Source: Pseudomonadota bacterium
GTDB taxonomy: Bacteria > Desulfobacterota > Desulfovibrionia > Desulfovibrionales > Desulfovibrionaceae
DNA length: 8,315 bases
Direction: 5' to 3'
NCBI GenBank assembly: GCA_023417745.1
Contig: JAEZEM010000454.1
Coordinates: 1 to 8,315 of the forward strand
Part shown: piece after piece, positions 1 to 8,003 of the stretch
Layout: each line of letters begins with the position of its first letter
Position numbering within the stretch: position 1 is the stretch's first letter
Position numbers and translations under genes: made by a program
Notes under the pieces: model-generated
Told to the model about the DNA's origin: nothing
Seen by the model: only the letters and a program-made list of their open reading frames with translations
Databases searched by the model: none

Positions 1-11
1 GGACCTCTCCG

Positions 12-34
12 CCGGGGGGGATCATCCCCCCCGG
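12..34. repeat. G/C hairpin (inverted repeat)
   Basis: A perfect 9-bp inverted repeat, CCGGGGGGG (12-20) and CCCCCCCGG (26-34), surrounds the 5-nt loop ATCAT. No T-run follows on either strand, so it is not a classical Rho-independent terminator. It could be the end of a 3' untranslated region of a gene lying left of the window, or a member of a dispersed G/C-rich intergenic family. The sequence alone does not decide. Confidence 0.45.
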
Positions 35-161
35 ACCCCCTCGACGGGAGAAGGGTAAGGGGGCCAGGGTCGGGTAAAAGGCGTGGTTCGCCCATGGCGG
101 GAAACGCCGTTGCCTTGGCGGCTCGACATTCCCGACGAAACTTCCAGGCAATTATTTCGTC

Positions 162-189
162 TTGACTCTTCGGGACAACGCGGTATTGA
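162..189 (+). promoter_or_regulatory. Candidate sigma70-type promoter for the efflux adaptor
   Basis: TTGACT (162-167) matches the -35 consensus in five of six positions. It is followed after 16 bp by TATTGA (184-189), a weaker -10 match. The start codon lies 30 bp further on, which leaves room for a short leader. The flanking sequence is more AT-rich than the rest of the window. The -10 is poor, so this is only a plausible assignment. Confidence 0.3.
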
Positions 190-219
190 CCCGCCATTAT
201 TACAGATACAGGAAATCCC

Positions 220-1425
220 ATGAGCGACACGCTGCAAAATCTCCGCATCAGCGGCGACGACAAGATGGCCGGCGCGCGCCGACGCCGCAAGAAATGGCCC
301 TGGATCGTCGCCGCCTTGGTCGTCCTGGCCCTGGCCGGCTGGTTCATGAGCCCGCGCACTTTCGTGGTCCAGGCGGCCACGGTGGGCTTGGCCTATCCCT
401 CGCGCACGGTCACGGAGCTGACCGCCAGCGGCTACATCGTGGCCCAGCGCAAGGCCGCCCTGGCCACCAAGGCCACGGCCCAGCTGGTCTGGCTCGGGGT
501 GGAGGAAGGCAGCCGCGTCAAAAAAGGCGACATCCTGGCCCGGCTGGAAAGCGCCGACGTGGAAGCGGCCAAAAAGCTGGCCGCCCATGAACTGACCGCC
601 GCCAAATTTCAAATCGCCTCGGCCGAGGCCGAGCTGGCCGACGCCACGCTGCTCTATAACCGCATGAAAAAGCTCTCGGCCGGCGACTACGTGGCCCGCG
701 CGGATCACGACACGGCCAAGGCCCGGCTGGACAAGGCCGAGGCCGCCCTGTCCCAGGCCAAGGCCAGCCTGGCCGCCCGGGAACAGGCCCTCAAGAAAGC
801 CGAGGCCGAACGCGGCTACACCGAACTCGAAGCGCCCTTCGACGCGGTTGTGCTCACCAAGAACGCCGACCTCGGCGACATCATCTCGCCCCTTGGCGCG
901 TCGTCCACCTCCAAGGCCGCCGTGGTCACCATCGCCGACATGAGTTCCCTGGCCGCCGAGGTCGACGTCAGCGAATCGAGCATCGAGAAGGTGAAGGTGG
1001 GCGGCCCGTGCGAGATCATCCTGGACGCCATCCCGGGCGAGCGTTTTCCGGGCATGGTCCACATGATCGTGCCCACGGCCGACCGCACCAAGGCCACGGT
1101 GCTGGTCAAGGTGCGCTTCGCCAGCCTCGATCCCCGGGTGCTGCCCGAGATGAGCGCCAAGACGGCCTTTCTCTCCCGGCCGTTGACCCCGGACGAGACC
1201 CAGCCGCGCCTGGCCGTGCCGGCCGGAGCTGTCATCCGCCGGGGCGAGGCCGACGCCGTCTTCGTCATGCGCGGCGGCAAGGCCGTGCTCACGCCCGTCG
1301 CCCTGGGCGAGGCATTGGGCGACATGCGGGCCGTGGCCAAGGGCCTGACCGCCGGGGAGAAAGTGATCCTCTCGCCCCCGGCCGAACTGCGCGACGGCGA
1401 CGCCGTGGCCCTGGCCGAAGGCTAG
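220..1425 (+). CDS. MacA/HlyD-like periplasmic adaptor of an ABC efflux pump
   Basis: A 401-residue membrane-fusion (RND/HlyD family) adaptor. A short basic N-terminus (RRRRKK near residues 20-25) leads into one membrane segment at about 26-43, so the rest lies in the periplasm. Residues 70-112 form the first half of a biotinyl-lipoyl-like domain (GVEEGSRVKKGDILARLES). An Ala/Lys/Glu-rich coiled-coil hairpin follows at about 113-197, and the second lipoyl half begins at YTELEAPFDAVV (200-211). Beta-barrel and membrane-proximal domains fill about 240-400. The length is normal for MacA-like proteins. The start ATG has AGGAA about 6 nt upstream. Such adaptors link an inner-membrane transporter to an outer-membrane channel. 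The ATPase and two permeases downstream make an ABC partner much likelier than an RND pump. The substrate cannot be read from the sequence. Confidence 0.93.
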   Translation: MSDTLQNLRISGDDKMAGARRRRKKWPWIVAALVVLALAGWFMSPRTFVVQAATVGLAYPSRTVTELTASGYIVAQRKAALATKATAQLVWLGVEEGSRVKKGDILARLESADVEAAKKLAAHELTAAKFQIASAEAELADATLLYNRMKKLSAGDYVARADHDTAKARLDKAEAALSQAKASLAAREQALKKAEAERGYTELEAPFDAVVLTKNADLGDIISPLGASSTSKAAVVTIADMSSLAAEVDVSESSIEKVKVGGPCEIILDAIPGERFPGMVHMIVPTADRTKATVLVKVRFASLDPRVLPEMSAKTAFLSRPLTPDETQPRLAVPAGAVIRRGEADAVFVMRGGKAVLTPVALGEALGDMRAVAKGLTAGEKVILSPPAELRDGDAVALAEG

Positions 1426-1485
1426 GTCGTGGTCACGAATAGCGCCTCGGCGCGTTCACAGGCATCAGACGAAAACCACTATTTT

Positions 1486-1513
1486 CTTAAAAAATACGGT
1501 CGTATTTTTTAAG
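1486..1513. promoter_or_regulatory. AT-rich palindrome, probable operator
   Basis: Two 13-nt arms, CTTAAAAAATACG (1486-1498) and its exact reverse complement (1501-1513), are separated by only GT. A 2-nt gap is too small for an RNA loop, and nearly all pairs are A-T, so a protein-binding DNA site is likelier than a terminator. It sits 42 bp before the ATPase start codon, between the adaptor and the rest of the cluster. Dimeric repressors such as TetR or MarR types bind palindromes like this, but no regulator gene lies in the window, so the ligand-binding partner is unknown. It could separate expression of the adaptor from that of the ATPase and permeases. Confidence 0.55.
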
Positions 1514-1555
1514 GGACGCGGCCCCGGCCGTCTCCCAGGCACAGGACAATCCGTC

Positions 1556-2225
<670 letters not shown>

Positions 2226-2239
<14 letters not shown>

Positions 2240-3383
2240 GCTCATCCTCTTAAACGCCTTCCGCCACCGCCTGCGCGCTGTGCTGACCATCGTCGGCGTG
2301 GCCGTGGCCCTGACCGCCTTTGGGCTGTTGCGCACGGTGCTGGACGCCTGGCACGCCGGGGTGGAAGCCTCCTCGGCCAATCGGCTGGTCACCCGAAACG
2401 CCGTATCACTCACCCAGCCCCTGCCCTTTGCCTACAAGGGCCGCATCCGCCAGGTGACGGGCGTGGACATCGTGGCCGCCGGCGGCTGGTTCGGCGGGGT
2501 GTATCTCGACGAAAAAAACTTCTTCCCCAATTTCGTGGTCGAGGCCGACGATTTCTTCAGGCTCTACCCGGAGCTCGTCGTCAGTCCCGAGGAGCAAAAA
2601 GCCTTTCTCTCCGACCGCAAGGCGGCCATCATCGGCCGCAAGCTGGCTGAGCGCTTCCACTGGCGCATCGGCGACACCGTCACCCTGCGCGGCACCATCT
2701 ATCCGGGCCAATGGCCCATGACCATCCGCGCCATCTACAAAGGCGCGCGCCCGGACACTGACGAGACGGTCCTCTATTTCCATTATAGCTACCTTGACGA
2801 GACCATGAAAAAGCGCGCCCCGACCCGGGCCGGCCAGGTCGGCTTTTTCATGATCGGCATCCGCGACGCCACCCGGGCGGCGGAAATATCGAAAGATATC
2901 GACGCGCTTTTCCACAACTCCCAGGCCGAGACCCTGACCGAAACCGAGCGCGCCTTCCAGCTGGGGTTCGTGGCCATGAGCGAGGCCATCCTGCTGGCCA
3001 TCACCGCCGTGTCCTACGTGGTCATCGCCATCATCCTGGCCGTGGCCGCCAACACCATGGCCATGTCGGCGCGCGAGCGCCTGGGCGAATTCGCAGTCTT
3101 AAAAACCCTGGGCTTTGGCGCGCCGGCCCTGGCTGGGATGCTCCTGGCCGAATCGCTGCTTTTGGCCCTTTCCGGCACGGCCCTGGCCATGGCCGTGCTG
3201 CCGCCCCTGGCCAAGGGCTTTGCCGTGGGCTTGGCCCAGTATTTCCCCATCTTTTTCGTCTCGCCAACGACCATCATGCTCCAGGCCGCCTTCGGGCTGG
3301 CCGTGGGCGTGCTGGCCGCCGCCGTGCCGGCCTGGCGGGTGTCGGCCGTGCGCATCGCCGACGCGTTTCGGAGGATCGGCTGA
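2226..3383 (+). CDS. FtsX/MacB-type ABC permease 1
   Basis: A 385-residue permease starting at a GTG inside the end of the ATPase gene, with AAGGG about 7 nt upstream. Topology is the four-helix MacB/FtsX plan. One membrane segment lies at about 18-38 and a large periplasmic domain (MacB_PCD-like) at about 40-250. Three further segments follow near 255-280, 300-327 and 348-369. The cytoplasmic coupling loop after helix 2 reads SARERLGEFAVLKTLGF (281-297), the characteristic FtsX-family motif that contacts the ATPase. It has no fused ATPase domain, unlike E. coli MacB. It probably forms a heterodimer with the second permease, since the two are encoded back to back and share the same ATPase and adaptor. 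Confidence 0.92.
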
Positions 3384-4549
3384 TGGCCGTGCCCTTGTCC
3401 TATTCCTGGCGAAATCTCGTCACCCGTCGGCTGACCACCACGCTGACCGCCGGCGGCATGGCGCTGGTGGTCAGCGTTTTCACGGCGACCCTCATGCTGG
3501 CCGAGGGCCTGCGCCAGACGCTCGTGTCCACCGGCTCGCCCGGCAACGTCATCGTGCTGCGCAAAGGCTCCGAAACCGAGGTGCAAAGCGGGCTGGAGCG
3601 CGTCCAGGCCTCGGCCATGACTGCCCGGGCCGAGATCGCCCCGGGCAGCGACGGCCGGCCCCTGGCCGCCCGGGAGATGGTGGTGCTCATTGGCCTGACC
3701 AAAAAATCCACGGGCAAGACCTCCAACGTGGTTATCCGGGGCATCGAGCCGGCCTCGCTAACCCTTCGCGGCCAGGTGCGCCTGGTCGCCGGGCGCGCGC
3801 CCCAGCCGGGCACGCCGGAAATCATGGTCGGCAAGGCCGTGGCCAAGGGCTTTGCCGGCGCGGAAATCGGCCAGAGCCTGCGCTTCGGCAAGCGGGAATG
3901 GCCCATCGTCGGCCTGTTCGACGCCGGTTCCACCGGCTTTTCCTCGGAGATCTGGGGCGACGCTGACCAGCTCATGCCGGCCTTTGGCCGCAACGCCTAT
4001 TCCATTGTGGTGGCCGGCCTGCGCGAACCCGGGCTTTTCGAGGCCTTCAAGGAGGCGGTGGAGGCCGACCCCAGGCTGCAGGCCGAGGTCTGGCGCGAGA
4101 CGCGCTATTACGAGAAGCAGTCGGACATGATGCGCAAGTTTCTGACCGTGCTTGGCGTGTCCCTGACGCTGATCTTTTCGCTGGGGGCCATGATCGGGGC
4201 CATGATCACCATGTACGCCTCGGTGGCCGGCCGGGTGGCCGAGATCGGCACGCTACGCGCCCTGGGCTTCACGCGCGGGGCGGTGCTGCTCGCCTTTCTG
4301 GCCGAATCGACGCTCCTTGGCCTCATCGGCGGTCTGGCCGGCGTGGGCTTGGCGGCCGGGCTGTCCTTTCTCACCTTCTCCACCACCAACTTCCAGACCT
4401 TTTCCGAGCTGGCCTTCCGCTTCACCCTGGCCCCATGGATCGTGGCGCTGTCCTTGGCCTTTTCGCTCTTCATGGGCGTGGTGGGCGGATTTCTACCGGC
4501 GCTACGGGCCTCGCGCCTGGGCATTGTCGAGGCCTTGCGCGAGGGCTGA
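3383..4549 (+). CDS. FtsX/MacB-type ABC permease 2
   Basis: A 388-residue permease whose ATG overlaps the stop of permease 1 (TGATG), with GGAGG about 9 nt upstream, so it is translationally coupled. Its topology is like that of permease 1: a first membrane segment at about 20-42, a periplasmic domain at about 43-250, and three segments at about 254-278, 300-332 and 349-375. The coupling-loop motif is AGRVAEIGTLRALGFTRG (282-299), and the C-terminus RASRLGIVEALREG is typical of the family. The periplasmic domains of the two permeases are clearly different in sequence, which argues for a heteromeric pump rather than a recent duplication. It is the last gene of the cluster and converges on amtB. 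Confidence 0.92.
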   Translation: MAVPLSYSWRNLVTRRLTTTLTAGGMALVVSVFTATLMLAEGLRQTLVSTGSPGNVIVLRKGSETEVQSGLERVQASAMTARAEIAPGSDGRPLAAREMVVLIGLTKKSTGKTSNVVIRGIEPASLTLRGQVRLVAGRAPQPGTPEIMVGKAVAKGFAGAEIGQSLRFGKREWPIVGLFDAGSTGFSSEIWGDADQLMPAFGRNAYSIVVAGLREPGLFEAFKEAVEADPRLQAEVWRETRYYEKQSDMMRKFLTVLGVSLTLIFSLGAMIGAMITMYASVAGRVAEIGTLRALGFTRGAVLLAFLAESTLLGLIGGLAGVGLAAGLSFLTFSTTNFQTFSELAFRFTLAPWIVALSLAFSLFMGVVGGFLPALRASRLGIVEALREG

Positions 4550-4589
4550 AAAAAAGCCGGCCGGACGGCTCTCCCCGTCCGGCCGGCTT
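4549..4589 (-). terminator. Rho-independent terminator of the amtB transcript
   Basis: A perfect 15-bp stem, 4554-4568 with 4575-4589, encloses the 6-nt loop CTCTCC. On the minus strand the hairpin is followed by seven T residues (A-run 4549-4555 on the plus strand), the classical orientation for ending leftward transcription from amtB. The U-tract begins within the stop codon of permease 2. On the plus strand no T-run follows, so for the efflux operon the hairpin may protect the 3' end rather than terminate efficiently. Confidence 0.85.
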
Positions 4590-4761
4590 GCGGCGGCGTC
4601 GCATCGCGCCCTGGCCTCGCGCCCCCGCGCGGATCGCCAGCGTCAGCGGCAATGCGGCGTGTATCGAGCCTCCCGTAGCCAAAGCCCGGAAGGCCAAAGG
4701 GCCGCCGCGCCCCTTGCCTGCCGAAGGTCGCCCCCCGGCCTGTCAATCGTTGTCTGTCCGG

Positions 4762-5985
4762 TTATTCGCCGTAGGCCGCTTCAGTGTGTTCCGACAAATC
4801 CAGGCCGATGGTTTCGGCTTGCGGCGTCAGACGCAGCCCCATGGCCGCCTTGACCGCCGCCAGGATGACCCAGCTGGCCACGAAGGCGAAGACGCCGACC
4901 ACGGCGATGGCCAAGAGCTGCACCCCGAGCTGGCCGGCGTTGCCGGCGAGCAGGCCGTCGGCCCCGGCCGGATTGACCAGCTTGGAGGCAAAGACGCCCA
5001 CCAAGAGCGACCCGAGCACGCCGCCCACGCCATGGATGCCGACCACGTCCAGGCTGTCGTCAAAACGCAGCCGGGCCTTGAGCAGCACCGCGCCGTAGCA
5101 CACCCCGCCGGCCAGCAACCCAAAGGCCACGGCCGCGCCGGGCGAGACAAAACCCGCGCCCGGGGTGATGGTGGCCAGCCCGGCCACCGCGCCCGAGGCC
5201 GCGCCCAGGGTGGTGGGCTTGCCCCGGTGATACCACTCAATGGCGCACCACATGGCCATGCCGGCCATGCCGCCGATGTGGGTGGCGGCAAAGGCCCCGG
5301 CGGCCACGCCGTCGGCGGCCAGGGCGCTGCCGGCGTTGAAGCCGAACCAGCCAAACCAGAGCATCCCGGTGCCGAGCAGCGTCATGGGCAGGTTGTGGGG
5401 CACGATCTGATGCTTGCCGTGGTCCTTGCGCGGCCCAGTCAAGAGCACCGCCGCCAAGGCCGCCGCGCCGCAGGTCAAATGCACCACGATGCCGCCGGCG
5501 AAATCGAGCACGCCCATTTCCCTGAGCCAGCCGCCGTTGCCCCAGACCCAGTGACAGACCGGATTATAGACGAGCACGGTCCAGGCCAGGGAAAAAACCA
5601 GAAACGGCCCGAAGCGCATCCGCTCGGCCACGGCCCCGGTAATGAGCGCCGGGGTGATGGCCGCGAACATGCACTGGTACATGGCAAAAGCGATGTGAGG
5701 CACGGTGGGGGCGTAGTCCGGCGAGGGCGCGGCCCCCACCCCCCCCAGCCCGGCCCAGGCCAGGGAGCCGATGAGTCCGCCGACGTCCGGCCCAAAGGAC
5801 ATGGAGTAGCCAAGGTAGATCCACTCGAAGGTGACGAGCGAAATGAGGATGAAACTTTGCATGATGGTGCCGAGGACATTTCTCTTGCGCACCATGCCGC
5901 CGTAAAAGAGCGCCAGCCCGGGAATCATGAACAGCACCAAGGCCGCGCTGATGAGAACGAATGCCGTATCGCCGCTTTGCAGCAT
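4762..5985 (-). CDS. amtB: Ammonium transporter (Amt/MEP/Rh family)
   Basis: A 407-residue integral membrane channel for ammonium with the residues expected of the family. Phe107 (QCMFAAIT) and Phe216 (GWFGFNAGS) would gate the pore, with Trp148 and Ser220 near the external site. Asp161 (LDFAGG), His169 (VVHLTCG) and His318 (GIHGVGG) correspond to E. coli Asp160 and the His168/His318 pair. The cytoplasmic tail keeps GLDLSEH...EAAYGE, the segment through which PII proteins normally control Amt. About eleven membrane segments fit the hydrophobicity. The chosen ATG follows a G7 tract by 5 nt. It matches the usual mature N-terminus, so there is no cleaved signal peptide of the E. coli type. No glnK lies on either side in this window. 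The gene appears monocistronic, ended by the hairpin at 4549-4589. Confidence 0.96.
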   Translation of the reverse strand: MLQSGDTAFVLISAALVLFMIPGLALFYGGMVRKRNVLGTIMQSFILISLVTFEWIYLGYSMSFGPDVGGLIGSLAWAGLGGVGAAPSPDYAPTVPHIAFAMYQCMFAAITPALITGAVAERMRFGPFLVFSLAWTVLVYNPVCHWVWGNGGWLREMGVLDFAGGIVVHLTCGAAALAAVLLTGPRKDHGKHQIVPHNLPMTLLGTGMLWFGWFGFNAGSALAADGVAAGAFAATHIGGMAGMAMWCAIEWYHRGKPTTLGAASGAVAGLATITPGAGFVSPGAAVAFGLLAGGVCYGAVLLKARLRFDDSLDVVGIHGVGGVLGSLLVGVFASKLVNPAGADGLLAGNAGQLGVQLLAIAVVGVFAFVASWVILAAVKAAMGLRLTPQAETIGLDLSEHTEAAYGE

Positions 5986-6510
5986 ACCGACCCCCCCAAA
6001 AAAGTTTGGCGGCCCACTAGCACGGCAAAAGCGTCGCGACAAATGTACGCGATTGTGAATTTGGCTCGTTTTTGGGGCGTCGCCGGACCTTGGGACGCCT
6101 GGACCATGCCTCGGGCAGCGGCCACGGGACGGCCGCACGAGGAGTCGAACTATGCCGCGAGGCCTTGTCTGGCGGGCATCCGGCGGGGGCAAGGGCGCGG
6201 CGTCGCGGGGCTGGCGGCGGGACGTTATCGAGGGGTGCAGGGTTGCGCGCTGGGGCGGCCGGATGTCGGCGGAGTTGGCAACAATATTTCAGCGATGTAA
6301 TGAGCAAGAGGCAAGAAATGGCGGTCGGGATGGTAGCGTCGGACATTTATGGCACATCGGAGGCAAAGAGGCGGGAATGCGGCCGGGGCAAGGGTGCAAG
6401 AGGCTTCGCCGAGAAAGAGGAGAGCAGGATTTTGAGCAATTTTGGAAATTATCCGTCAGACAGGGGCACAAATCGCTTTCGGCCACGCTCTCCTACGACC
6501 TGACACCATA
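5986..6510. other. Gene-free stretch upstream of amtB
   Basis: About 525 bp with no recognisable gene, RNA or mobile element. It should contain the amtB promoter and nitrogen-control sites, but I could not find a convincing sigma54 element (GG-N10-GC with its flanks) or a good sigma70 pair on the minus strand. The part nearest amtB holds a G7 tract preceded by T6, read on the minus strand (5991-6003). An open frame of 119 codons on the plus strand (6152-6511) has a good AGGAG 7 nt before its ATG. However, its protein resembles nothing I know and its second half has little of the G/C third-position preference of the neighbours, so I do not call it a gene. Positions 6300-6510 are visibly less GC-rich than the flanking genes. 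Confidence 0.5.
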
Positions 6511-6536
6511 ACAAACATCGGGGCATCTCCACCCCG
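6511..6536 (-). terminator. Degraded copy of the pyrD terminator
   Basis: On the minus strand CGGGG (6532-6536) pairs with CCCCG (6519-6523) across an 8-nt loop, followed by the interrupted T-rich run ATGTTTGTT. It occupies the same place relative to the pyrD remnant as the intact terminator at 7973-8003 does to pyrD, and it shares CCCCGCCGCT (6532-6541, 7996-8005 on the plus strand). It could still end the DUF389 transcript, though the 5-bp stem is weak. Confidence 0.45.
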
Positions 6537-6665
6537 CCGCTCAAGAACTTCATCTCGCGCCGCGCTCAGCCCACCCGCAGACTCTCCCGCCACGAGCCCA
6601 GCCCGTTATCCCCAGCTCCGCCATAAGCACCGACGATCCCTCGGCGATGCGAAGCGCCTTGCCCG
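6519..6665 (-). repeat. Direct repeat, left copy (pyrD end plus terminator)
   Basis: This is the left member of a pair of diverged direct repeats, whose right member is about 7980-8136. The offset is 1470 bp through the coding part and about 1464 bp near the terminator, because a few bases differ in length just beyond the stop codon. The repeats enclose the DUF389 gene and its leader. Identity is patchy, so the pair is old or was brought in from a related but different genome. Confidence 0.7.
6566..6665 (-). pseudogene. Decayed duplicate of the pyrD 3' end
   Basis: This stretch aligns with the last 100 bp or so of the intact pyrD at 8035-8136. Two blocks are identical: 18 nt (6607-6624 with 8077-8094) and 13 nt (6641-6653 with 8111-8123). 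By hand count about three quarters of the bases between 6569 and 6653 match. One frame reads RIAE....LMAELGI as PyrD does. After a one-base deletion near 6606, the neighbouring frame reads SLRVG and then stops (TGA, 6566-6568), exactly the PyrD C-terminus SLRVG. The fragment carries only the last 30 or so codons, has no start, and abuts the stop of the DUF389 gene. It is a non-functional remnant in direct orientation to pyrD. Confidence 0.8.
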
Positions 6666-6694
6666 CTGAGCGAGTTTCGCCATGCCGACGGCGG

Positions 6695-7723
6695 TCAGGG
6701 CTTGGGCTCGCCCTCCTGGGCATCTTCATAAAGGACGCCGTCGCGACTGATCGTCGTTGTCGGCACATACCGCGCCCGAAGCTCCACGGCCAAGCCCTTG
6801 GGATGCGGCGGCAGCTTCTTTTCAATGGCCGCGATGCGCTCCGGCGTCGGCGGCTGCGGCCCGCGAACCACGGCGGAAATGACGTTTTCCTGCTTCCCGC
6901 CTTGGCCAAAACGGATGTCCGCCAGATAACACCCGTCCGAGGCGGCGCATTCCTGCTCCAGCACGCTGCGGACATTGGCTTCGTAGATCTTCTTGGACAG
7001 CACTTCCCGCATGCTGTCGGTGAGGACCACGGCCAGGATGGCCAGGATGGCGATGCTCACAAAGTTGAACTTCAGGAACTGCAAGAAAGACAACCCCCTG
7101 GCCTGGCTCACCTTGCGAAAGCCGGTGACGAACAGCACCACGGACGAGGCGAACTGGATGGCCACGATGTTGGTGAAGGTCAGCAAAAACGCGCCAAACG
7201 CCAACTGGTGCTGGCCGCGCGCCAGCAGGATGCTCGCGGCGCAAAGAGGCGGCACCAGCGCCGTGGCGATGGCCACGCCGACAAAGGCGACGCTGAGCCG
7301 GGGCGACACCGAGGCGTATGCGCCGGCCGCGCCGCCGGCCAGGGCGATCATGAGGTCCGCGAAATTCGGATGGGTCCGTCCGAGTATCTCCGCCGTGATG
7401 GGCACTTCGATGTGAATGGAGCCAATGGTGTAGGCCGTGGCGATGACGCCGGCAGCGCCTACAAGGAGCGTGCCCACGCCGCGAAACAGCGCTTTCATGT
7501 CGCTGTCGACCAAGGCCAGCGAGACGCCGGTGATCGGTCCGAGCAGCATGGCGATGATCATGGCCCCGATAATGACGGCCGGACTGTTGGCGAAAAGGCC
7601 GTAACTGGCGATTGTCGCGGCCAACATGTTCATCACCATGAACGCGACGCAGAGTTTGGCGTTTTCCTGGATGGTCTCGCGTACGACCTGCTTGTGTTCC
7701 TCGTCGGTGCTGGTGGTGCCCAT
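6695..7723 (-). CDS. DUF389 family multi-pass membrane protein
   Basis: A 342-residue inner-membrane protein of the DUF389 (TIGR00341-like) family, whose biochemical role is not established. Family hallmarks are the segments NSPAVIIGAMIIAMLLGPI (46-64), GRTHPNFADLMIALAGG (115-131) with GAYASVSP after it, and VAIATALVPPLCAASILLA (150-168). About seven membrane segments can be placed (near 26-44, 47-66, 82-102, 122-138, 143-165, 174-200, 217-236). A soluble C-terminal domain of about 100 residues follows. I chose the ATG at 7721-7723, because GAAAGGGG lies about 7 nt before it. An upstream TTG at 7750 is possible but has no ribosome site. The gene stands alone in its transcript direction after pyrD, which has its own terminator. 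It is bracketed by pyrD-derived direct repeats, so it was probably inserted here. Confidence 0.88.
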   Translation of the reverse strand: MGTTSTDEEHKQVVRETIQENAKLCVAFMVMNMLAATIASYGLFANSPAVIIGAMIIAMLLGPITGVSLALVDSDMKALFRGVGTLLVGAAGVIATAYTIGSIHIEVPITAEILGRTHPNFADLMIALAGGAAGAYASVSPRLSVAFVGVAIATALVPPLCAASILLARGQHQLAFGAFLLTFTNIVAIQFASSVVLFVTGFRKVSQARGLSFLQFLKFNFVSIAILAILAVVLTDSMREVLSKKIYEANVRSVLEQECAASDGCYLADIRFGQGGKQENVISAVVRGPQPPTPERIAAIEKKLPPHPKGLAVELRARYVPTTTISRDGVLYEDAQEGEPKP

Positions 7724-7972
7724 GGATATTCCCCTTTCTTCCTTGATCAAAAGAATGCAAAAATAGTTTCCATTCCTGTTGAGGATTACGCCACGAGGGG
7801 ATTTGCGGCAACTGCTGTTTTCAAATTGCGCAAAGACAACCGTTTATTTCATCGCCGTCAGGCGACAATCCTTTCCGCCGCTTTGGGCGACACGGACGCC
7901 GTCGCTTCCGGGCCATACCGCCGCGACCTTGCCGGCTGCCGGCCGCAGCAACGCCGCGTGGCCGCGCGGCGC
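7724..7972. other. Leader of the DUF389 gene; no gene seen
   Basis: Spacer between the pyrD terminator and the DUF389 start. The half nearer DUF389 (about 7735-7855) is AT-rich for this genome and likely holds its promoter, but no clear -35/-10 pair could be fixed. The half nearer pyrD is GC-rich and contains the small inverted repeat GCCGCG/CGCGGC near 7952-7970. No open frame here looks coding. Confidence 0.4.
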
Positions 7973-8003
7973 AAAAAAACGGCGGGACGTCGCCGCCCCG
8001 CCG
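7973..8003 (-). terminator. Rho-independent terminator of pyrD
   Basis: On the minus strand CGGCGGG (7997-8003) pairs with CCCGCCG (7980-7986) across a 10-nt loop and is followed by seven T residues (A-run 7973-7979 on the plus strand). It begins about 32 bp after the pyrD stop codon, which separates pyrD from the DUF389 gene transcriptionally. Confidence 0.85.

Noticed and set aside
22..1062. Minus-strand 346-codon open frame opposite the adaptor gene
   Set aside because: It is a shadow of the well-supported adaptor gene; the translation is Gly/Ala/His-rich without recognisable domains.
1427..1453. Two small inverted repeats (TCGTG-GT-CACGA and GCGCC-TC-GGCGC) just after the adaptor stop
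   Set aside because: Five-base arms are expected by chance in DNA of this composition; only the 13-base palindrome at 1486-1513 stands out.
1486..1513. Palindrome as a terminator of the adaptor transcript
   Set aside because: The gap between arms is 2 nt, the GC part of the stem is tiny and the T-run is inside the arm, so a stable terminator hairpin is unlikely.
4435..6300. Very long plus-strand open frame (621 codons) across the amtB region
   Set aside because: It is antisense to amtB. The long frame arises from the high GC third positions of amtB, and its protein is low-complexity, rich in Gly, His, Pro and Ala, with no family match.
6289..6486. Minus-strand 65-codon open frame upstream of amtB as a small protein
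   Set aside because: It is rich in Pro, Ser and Cys, has no family resemblance, and I found no ribosome site to support it.
7757..7772. TGG...TTGC motif resembling a sigma54 promoter before the DUF389 gene
   Set aside because: The gap between GG and GC is 11 bp, not the required 10, and the rest of the -24 element does not match.
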